Assembly (NCBI GenBank): GCA_018268755.1
Contig: JAFDVW010000019.1
Coordinates: 150,348 to 214,347, forward strand
DNA length: 64,000 nucleotides
Source of the DNA: Acidobacteriota bacterium
GTDB taxonomy: Bacteria > Acidobacteriota > Terriglobia > Terriglobales > Acidobacteriaceae
Direction of reading: 5' to 3'
Shown here: positions 59,474 through 64,000 of the stretch, piece after piece
How the letters are laid out: every line of letters begins with the position of its first letter
Position numbering within the stretch: the first letter of the stretch is position 1
Translations under genes and position numbers: made by a program
The notes under the pieces: model-generated
The model's database searches: none
What the model saw: only the letters and a program-made list of their open reading frames with translations
Told to the model about the DNA's origin: nothing

Positions 59474-60553
59474 TTAGGTTGTGATCAGATCAATCGTTTT
59501 GTTTGTTAGACCTTCACGAAAGAATGTGTCGCCGTCCGCAACGAGACGGCCGAAAAGACCGCTGTAGTTCCTGAGCGTTCGTTCCGAATCAGTACCGCCG
59601 CTGACGACGAGGATTCTTGGCGGAGTGGTACGAGCTAGTTCTACTCTCTTCAGCAAATGTTTGAATTCGTAATCGGCCGCAGGCAACGAATATCCGATGA
59701 AGACCCAGCGCCCACAACTTCTGAGCTTCTGTTCTGCGGTCATCCAAGACTGCCTGAACATGGGAAAGTCCAGTGCCTTGCGGAAACTGAATGTCGCCAT
59801 CCGAGTGCTGAGTTCGACCATATTGCAGTTGCAGCAATGCAGACCTGTTGCGGAACCAATTTCCTCTTTCCGAACGATCTGGGATGCAACTTTCAAGGTT
59901 TCCTCGGGCGGAAACCAAAAAACATCGCGACAGCTGTCACAGTAAAGCCAGTTAACCGAACCGTGCATCTTAGAGACCTTGATCTTTTGCCTATAGGCTG
60001 GCTTAACTATTCGAATCTTGCCATGGTCACCAAAACTAGCCGGACGAATTCCTGCACCATACGATAGAGAGGCATTGGGATGACAGTGCGTCAAGACTGC
60101 TTCCAATGAGGTGTCCCAATTTACACTTATGAATCGTGCTTGTCCGACATCCAGCTTGTGAACAAACCGAAGCAGTTCCTTCCATTGTGAGGTTTCCTTC
60201 TTCCGCGCCTTTTCGAACCGTTGGTGGAGCATCCGAATTGTCCGGGCGATCAGAACACGACGAATTCGGCGAAGCTGTTTTGGATCGTACTTCGGCCCGA
60301 GATGATGGCCTGTATTTGCTGAAAGGTCGATAAACGTAAAAATGTCTTCCAGGTCTGGCCATTGTGACGGGTCCGCTGCCTTTCTTAGGTGAAAGACGTC
60401 GTGCACAAAATCGTCTAGAAGTTTTACCATCTTTCGGCTGGGTCCCCGACGGTAGCCCCTCGCAGCAAGAATTTGTCTTGTGAATTCCGATTGAAGAGGA
60501 AGGCCTGCGTAATGAGACAGCCCTGCGCCTACGATATATGCCGTCTTTTCCAT
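59474..60553 (-). CDS. SIR2-fold NAD-binding protein
   Basis: The 359-residue protein starts MEKTAYIVGAGLSHYAGLPL, the SIR2 NAD-binding GAG motif. It has FISVNWDTSLEAVL (N-D motif), a SKMHGSVNWLYC region with a four-Cys zinc ribbon (CDSC about residue 204; CCNC about 236) and the C-terminal FIGYSLPAADYEFKHLLKRV. SIR2-like proteins of this size occur in anti-phage systems where they deplete NAD, but also as deacylase-like proteins of unknown role. It is convergent with the unknown gene at 58302 with 11 bases between them. No TIR, Argonaute or HerA partner is present. Confidence 0.82.
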   Translation of the reverse strand: MEKTAYIVGAGLSHYAGLPLQSEFTRQILAARGYRRGPSRKMVKLLDDFVHDVFHLRKAADPSQWPDLEDIFTFIDLSANTGHHLGPKYDPKQLRRIRRVLIARTIRMLHQRFEKARKKETSQWKELLRFVHKLDVGQARFISVNWDTSLEAVLTHCHPNASLSYGAGIRPASFGDHGKIRIVKPAYRQKIKVSKMHGSVNWLYCDSCRDVFWFPPEETLKVASQIVRKEEIGSATGLHCCNCNMVELSTRMATFSFRKALDFPMFRQSWMTAEQKLRSCGRWVFIGYSLPAADYEFKHLLKRVELARTTPPRILVVSGGTDSERTLRNYSGLFGRLVADGDTFFREGLTNKTIDLITT

Positions 60554-60640
60554 TTCAAGGATCGAAGCATATTATTTTGACTATCCAGCCGCAACTGCTT
60601 TGTCTGGGGGCAACCTCGGATGATGGTAGAGGCCAGTTAC

Positions 60641-60826
60641 ATGCGTAAGAAGCGTAATCTTCGAGTCACCAAGTGGCTCAATATGACCCCGGCGGTTGCG
60701 GTCTGCACGTCTTGCAACCAAGAATTCCAGGCTCCCATGGTCGCTTTGCGTCGCACCAGCGACGCGCAAGCGAACCTCCAACAACAATTTGACGCACACC
60801 AGTGTCAGCCCCAGGACTCCGAATAG
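60641..60826 (+). CDS. Small zinc-finger-like protein
   Basis: An open frame from an ATG at 60641 (MRKKRNLRVTKWLNMTPAVA) gives 61 residues; earlier ATGs at 60620 and 60623 are possible. CTSCNQEF...FDAHQC forms a C2HC-type pattern. Probably a small metal-binding protein. No family recognised; coding is supported by the Cys/His pattern only. Confidence 0.5.
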   Translation: MRKKRNLRVTKWLNMTPAVAVCTSCNQEFQAPMVALRRTSDAQANLQQQFDAHQCQPQDSE

Positions 60827-60846
60827 AGAGCACATCGAGCCCAGTC

Positions 60847-61188
60847 ATGCCCAAGCCAAAAGCAAGAACGAAACTGAAACCCAGACCCAAGCTCAAACCG
60901 CAGGCGAACCTTACGCCTAATTCGGGTCGCCTCCAGGGCTGGAACGCCATCGCCAAATTCCTGGGGCAGACGCCCGCGGTCGCGCAGCGCTGGCAGGAAT
61001 CAGGAATGCCGGTGGAGCGCAGCGGAAGGCATGTGTACGCCTCGCCGGAACAGTTGACGCAATGGGTGGGCACCGAGGCGGGCAAAAGCAAACCAGTCCA
61101 CATCGCAATGGGCCAGGAGAACCTGCTGGCCGACCTCAAGGAAGGACTGGCGTATGTGCGCCGCCGAGGGAAGGGCGGGAAAAACTAA
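60847..61188 (+). CDS. Small MerR/excisionase-like helix-turn-helix protein
   Basis: The ATG at 60847 (MPKPKARTKLKPRPKLKPQA) gives 113 residues. A very basic N-terminus precedes a winged-helix domain: LQGWNAIAKFLGQTPAVAQR, WQESGMPVERSGRHVYASPE, QLTQWVGTE. This is the helix_turn_helix 17/MerR type. It may act on the element's right-end genes. It begins 20 bases after the zinc-finger-like gene. Confidence 0.65.
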   Translation: MPKPKARTKLKPRPKLKPQANLTPNSGRLQGWNAIAKFLGQTPAVAQRWQESGMPVERSGRHVYASPEQLTQWVGTEAGKSKPVHIAMGQENLLADLKEGLAYVRRRGKGGKN

Positions 61189-61206
61189 TTGCCGGCGACA
61201 GGACAC

Positions 61207-61237
61207 AAAAAAGGCGGAGTGCGCGATGCACTCCGCC
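61207..61237 (-). terminator. Rho-independent terminator of the parB gene
   Basis: GGCGGAGTGC (61213-61222) and GCACTCCGCC (61228-61237) form a perfect 10-base stem with a 5-base loop. A6 at 61207-61212 reads as a T run at the 3' side on the minus strand. It lies 9 bases after the parB stop. It could also stop plus-strand transcripts, but without a T run. Confidence 0.85.
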
Positions 61238-61245
61238 GTCAGAGC

Positions 61246-62835
61246 CTAAGCGCGGGCCACGACCTTGGCTTTATTTTTCGCTTTCGGTTTTGTCTTCTTG
61301 TCTTTCTTAGCAGCAAACTCCGCCGCCACCGCTTTCTCGATTTTCTCAACATCCACCCGGTAACGCTTGGCGGCATCCATGAGCAGGTCTTCGGAGACAA
61401 CCCCGCGCTGATAGGCGGAGTCGAGTAAACCGATTTCGAGCAGAAGCCGCGAGAGTTCGGCTTCATCGTAGGTGCCGACTTTCTTCATCAACACTTCCTG
61501 CGGTGATTTGCTGGTTTTGGCGGTCTCGACCTTGTGCCGCTTGGCCAAGGCGGGGGCTTGGTTGTAGGAAAGATTGGCAATGGTGTATTGCGCCAGAGTG
61601 AGCAGGTCGGCTTTCTTCAGCGGCGCCGATACCCGCTCCAGCACCTTGGCCAGTACGTAATGGCGCGTGGTGATGGCCTGTTTGTCTTTCTCGATGCGCT
61701 TGCGTTCCTCGGCCCGTTCCTCGGCGATCTGGTCGGGTGAGGGCGTGTCGGGATGATGGACCCGGCAGGAGAGATCGGCGCAGACTTTGACCAGTTCTCC
61801 ACGCCTCCCTCCGTCCATGACCACGGCCTCGGTCATCTTCTCGCACGGCTTCTGATACGGAGCCGACCTGGAGCGTGTGCCATTGGTTTTGGCCTTCTTG
61901 AGTTCTAGCTCCACGTAGCGGTTCCTTCCCAAGGGAGCGCCCTCGCGAGTGTTCCACGCGGAAGAAATCTGCACCAGCTGAGGTTTCCCTTCCAGAGTCT
62001 TCGCCACATGGGCGTCGATCTTTGACCGGAAGCATTGCGGGTCGGTGCAAGAGTCTTTGCGTACATCGGCAAACAGCAGTTTGTTGAAGCCCGTGCGCTT
62101 GGGACAATTCGCGCACGAACCTGCGGCGGGAACGAGGGCCTCGTCCTGCTTGTCAAACGACGCGGATGCCAGTTGCAGCAGAATGTTGGACTCAATCCAA
62201 ACCGCCAATTCGCGCACAGGAATGAGCACCTGCTGGTTACCACCTTCCAGCCACATACTACGAAAAGCCGCGTTGAAGGCTTCCTGCTGTTGCGAGTCAG
62301 GCAGCTTGGCGATCAGAAGCGCATGGCCGATGGTGATGGTGTCTTTCAGAAACGCTTCTGCCACGGGTGGAATCAAGTCCGCCAGCTTGATTCGGCCCTG
62401 CACGTAACCCTCGCTCTTCCCGGCTCGGGCCGCGATTGAGGCGATGGTGTAAGTGGGGTCTCCGAGTTCCAAGAGCGACCGGAACCCGAGAGATTCTTCG
62501 AGAGGGTGGATGTCCTCGCGTTGCAGGTTTTCGACCACCTGGGCCTCGATAGCTTCGGCGTCGGTCATCTGTTTCACGCGGACGGGAACGCTTTCGAGTT
62601 CCGCCAGCCGTGCGGCTTTCAGGCGACGTGCGCCGATCACGACTTCGTACTTGCTTGGTTCGAGTGGCCGTACCAGTAGAGGTTCCAAGACTCCCTGCGT
62701 CTTGAAGCTGGCCGCCAGTTCTGCGAGGGTCCTTTCATCGAACCGCTTACGCGGGTTGGTGGGTGATTCCACAAGAACGGCAATGGGGATGTTGCGATAT
62801 TCATGGTTATTAGCGACTTCCTGCGTACTTGGCAT
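61246..62835 (-). CDS. parB: ParB/Spo0J-family partition protein
   Basis: The 529-residue protein has the ParB N-terminal CTPase domain (IPIAVLVESPTNPRKRFDER, YEVVIGARRLKAARLAEL, AQVVENLQREDIHPLEESL) and a helix-turn-helix (IASIAARAGKSEGYVQGRIK). A Cys-rich region (SCANCPKRTGFNKLLFADVR, CTDPQCFRSKI) and a Lys-rich end follow. It is longer than chromosomal ParB (about 300) and of the kind found on plasmids and conjugative elements. No parA is seen in the window. It may stabilise the excised form or regulate transfer. Confidence 0.87.
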   Translation of the reverse strand: MPSTQEVANNHEYRNIPIAVLVESPTNPRKRFDERTLAELAASFKTQGVLEPLLVRPLEPSKYEVVIGARRLKAARLAELESVPVRVKQMTDAEAIEAQVVENLQREDIHPLEESLGFRSLLELGDPTYTIASIAARAGKSEGYVQGRIKLADLIPPVAEAFLKDTITIGHALLIAKLPDSQQQEAFNAAFRSMWLEGGNQQVLIPVRELAVWIESNILLQLASASFDKQDEALVPAAGSCANCPKRTGFNKLLFADVRKDSCTDPQCFRSKIDAHVAKTLEGKPQLVQISSAWNTREGAPLGRNRYVELELKKAKTNGTRSRSAPYQKPCEKMTEAVVMDGGRRGELVKVCADLSCRVHHPDTPSPDQIAEERAEERKRIEKDKQAITTRHYVLAKVLERVSAPLKKADLLTLAQYTIANLSYNQAPALAKRHKVETAKTSKSPQEVLMKKVGTYDEAELSRLLLEIGLLDSAYQRGVVSEDLLMDAAKRYRVDVEKIEKAVAAEFAAKKDKKTKPKAKNKAKVVARA

Positions 62836-62930
62836 ACCTTCTTCTCCTTATTATTGTGTTCAACACATCGGTGACTGGCCGACAGCACACACATCGGGCG
62901 TGAGCGCCAAAGGATTTGCGGGGTTTTGGG

Positions 62931-63773
62931 TTATGCGGCTGCGGCCACCGGAGGAGGCTCGGGGGCAATGCCCCCGAGAATCACGGCAGCGGTGTGCTGA
63001 ACGGCTTCCAAGCTCTCGCGCAGGAGACTGGCGTCTCCATGCCAGACCTGAATGTAGTCAGCGGCTGCGGTTCCGTTTTCGAGTCCGATGGCTTGGCAAA
63101 CCACGAAGGCCACCGCTTCGGCCTCGGTCTCGCGGACAGTCTTGGTGGTGAGGGTGCGGCGTTCTCCCCGGTGCAGCATCTCGTGGCCGATCTCATGCAC
63201 CAGCGTGGAGAATTCCTCGGCAGGCCGCATCCCGGAAAGCAGCGTGATCTTCCCGCCATGCGACAGGCCCTTGGCGGGGCCGATCTTGTCCGAGTAACGT
63301 AGTTCGATGCTCTGCGTCGCCACGAACTTCACCAGCCGTTCGCGGTAGCCGGAGACATCGCCCTTGACCTCGGTCAATTGAGGAAGGTCTTTGCCTTCGG
63401 TCTGCGAGATATCGAAGACGTACACGGCGCGAAAGCCGTAGAGTTGCGGTTGCGGGTTTTTCTCCTCTCCGTTCTCCCTTGTGATCTCTTCTACGGTTTT
63501 GACTTTCCTTCCGACCATCGGAGCGAGAATGAGAATGCCCTTCTCGCCACGGCGGACGAAGCGGCCCAGCGAGTTCCAGGCGCGGACACCGGCCACGTTC
63601 GAGGCGGACGGCTTCTGCCGGGCGATGAGCATGATGTTTCCGAAGCTGTAGGTGTGGAACTTGGCCATGGCCGCGAGGTATTGGGTCAACACTTCGCTGT
63701 GGCCGGCCTCCAGAGACTGCACGAGGTATTCGGTTGCTTCTTTGGTTTTGTTCTTGATTTCTTCTAACTTCAT
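62931..63773 (-). CDS. ArdC-like anti-restriction protein with zincin domain
   Basis: The ATG at 63773 (MKLEEIKNKTKEATEYLVQS) gives 280 residues; the open frame runs upstream to 63995 through G+C-rich DNA unlikely to be coding. The N-terminal ssDNA-binding domain of ArdC (about 1-125) is recognisable: KFHTYSFGNIMLIARQKPSA, VAGVRAWNSLGRFVRRGEKG and RAVYVFDISQTEGKDLP. A zincin domain follows with LVHEIGHEMLHRGE (HEXXH near residue 192). Such proteins protect incoming DNA during conjugation. The right 227 bases (63774-64000) show no gene. Confidence 0.85.
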   Translation of the reverse strand: MKLEEIKNKTKEATEYLVQSLEAGHSEVLTQYLAAMAKFHTYSFGNIMLIARQKPSASNVAGVRAWNSLGRFVRRGEKGILILAPMVGRKVKTVEEITRENGEEKNPQPQLYGFRAVYVFDISQTEGKDLPQLTEVKGDVSGYRERLVKFVATQSIELRYSDKIGPAKGLSHGGKITLLSGMRPAEEFSTLVHEIGHEMLHRGERRTLTTKTVRETEAEAVAFVVCQAIGLENGTAAADYIQVWHGDASLLRESLEAVQHTAAVILGGIAPEPPPVAAAA

Positions 63774-64000
63774 GGTTTTTCCCTTTCCGCCGTTTCCGGC
63801 GTTTGTTTTGTCCTTCACCAAAGCGGCAGCGGGACAAAACAAAAACCGGAACGGGGAAAGGGGCAAGCGGAGCCCGGAGGGAGGGTGGCAGGGCGTGAGT
63901 GAAAGCGCGGTGCGTGCCAAACGCGGTTGGGTTTGGTTTGGCGCGTAACCGGCGCGGGCCGAAACGCCCGCCCGAGCCGCGGGTGCGGCGCCCACCCGGA

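Larger units (their letters stand above)
14022..64000. mobile_element. Integrative conjugative element inserted at tRNA-Phe (right end outside window)
   Basis: To the right of tRNA-Phe lie an integrase and excisionase, SSB, RepB-like primase, VirB11, VirD4, a VirB/Trb type IV secretion operon, ParB and an ArdC-like protein. These are the usual backbone modules of an integrative conjugative element. The chromosomal genes stop at the tRNA. The left attachment site should be within the tRNA 3' half. I did not see a second copy of the tRNA 3' end in the window, and the backbone genes continue to the right edge, so the element is probably longer than 50 kb. Cargo: the nucleotide-modification-like operon, the lasso-peptide locus and a SIR2 protein. 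No relaxase gene is seen. Confidence 0.85.

Noticed and set aside
58302..60553. Calling the SIR2 protein and its neighbour a known two-gene defence system
   Set aside because: They are convergent rather than an operon, and the partner resembles no known SIR2-system partner.
1..64000. CRISPR arrays, rRNA genes and insertion-sequence transposases
   Set aside because: No regularly spaced repeats, rRNA sequence or transposase motifs were seen on either strand.

Overview
The window looks like genomic DNA of an Acidobacteriota (Terriglobia-like) bacterium. The clues are two very large Oar-type TonB-dependent receptors with an N-terminal carboxypeptidase-regulatory-like domain, a GH97 glucosidase, a split proton-translocating transhydrogenase, and conserved small genes of the kind usual in that phylum. 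This assignment is an inference from gene content, not from a marker gene.

Positions 1-14021 are ordinary chromosome: a PAS sensor cut by the window edge, a PAS-Crp regulator, a GH97 enzyme, an Oar-type receptor, a frameshifted short-chain dehydrogenase divergent from a TetR regulator (with two palindromic operators between them), the pntAA-pntAB-pntB operon, and a tRNA-Phe with a good promoter.

From the 3' end of tRNA-Phe to the right edge the DNA reads as one integrative conjugative element (ICE) whose right end lies outside the window. Its backbone is: tyrosine integrase and excisionase, SSB, RepB-like primase, VirB11, VirD4, a tightly overlapping VirB/Trb type IV secretion operon (32233 down to 21978, minus strand), a sigma-like regulator, and at the far right ParB and an ArdC-like anti-restriction protein. 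No relaxase is visible.

Two cargo blocks sit between about 35 kb and 60 kb. Block 1 (35223-41907, plus strand) is an operon-like run of eight genes: a nucleotidyltransferase-like protein, an HTH-ImmA/IrrE protease, a DUF4186 protein, a membrane-anchored dCTP deaminase/dUTPase-fold protein with a substituted catalytic position, a radical SAM enzyme, a DPPW-motif methyltransferase-like protein, an ASCH protein and a P-loop kinase. I do not recognise it as a described system. It looks like nucleotide or nucleic-acid modification or defence.

Block 2 (42766-58287) is a complete lasso-peptide locus. On the plus strand it has an ECF sigma factor, a zf-HC2/RskA-type anti-sigma factor, an Oar-type TonB-dependent receptor and a prolyl-oligopeptidase-fold protein matching lasso isopeptidases. 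Facing it on the minus strand are ABC exporter (D), RRE protein (B1), leader protease (B2), cyclase (C) and, last in the operon, a 45-residue precursor (A). Two related HTH/S24-like regulators, one of them a tandem fusion, close the locus. The implied cycle is: make and export a lasso peptide, recapture it through the TonB receptor, open the ring with the isopeptidase, and sense the process through ECF/anti-sigma. A SIR2-fold protein and an unknown protein follow before the ParB/ArdC end of the backbone.
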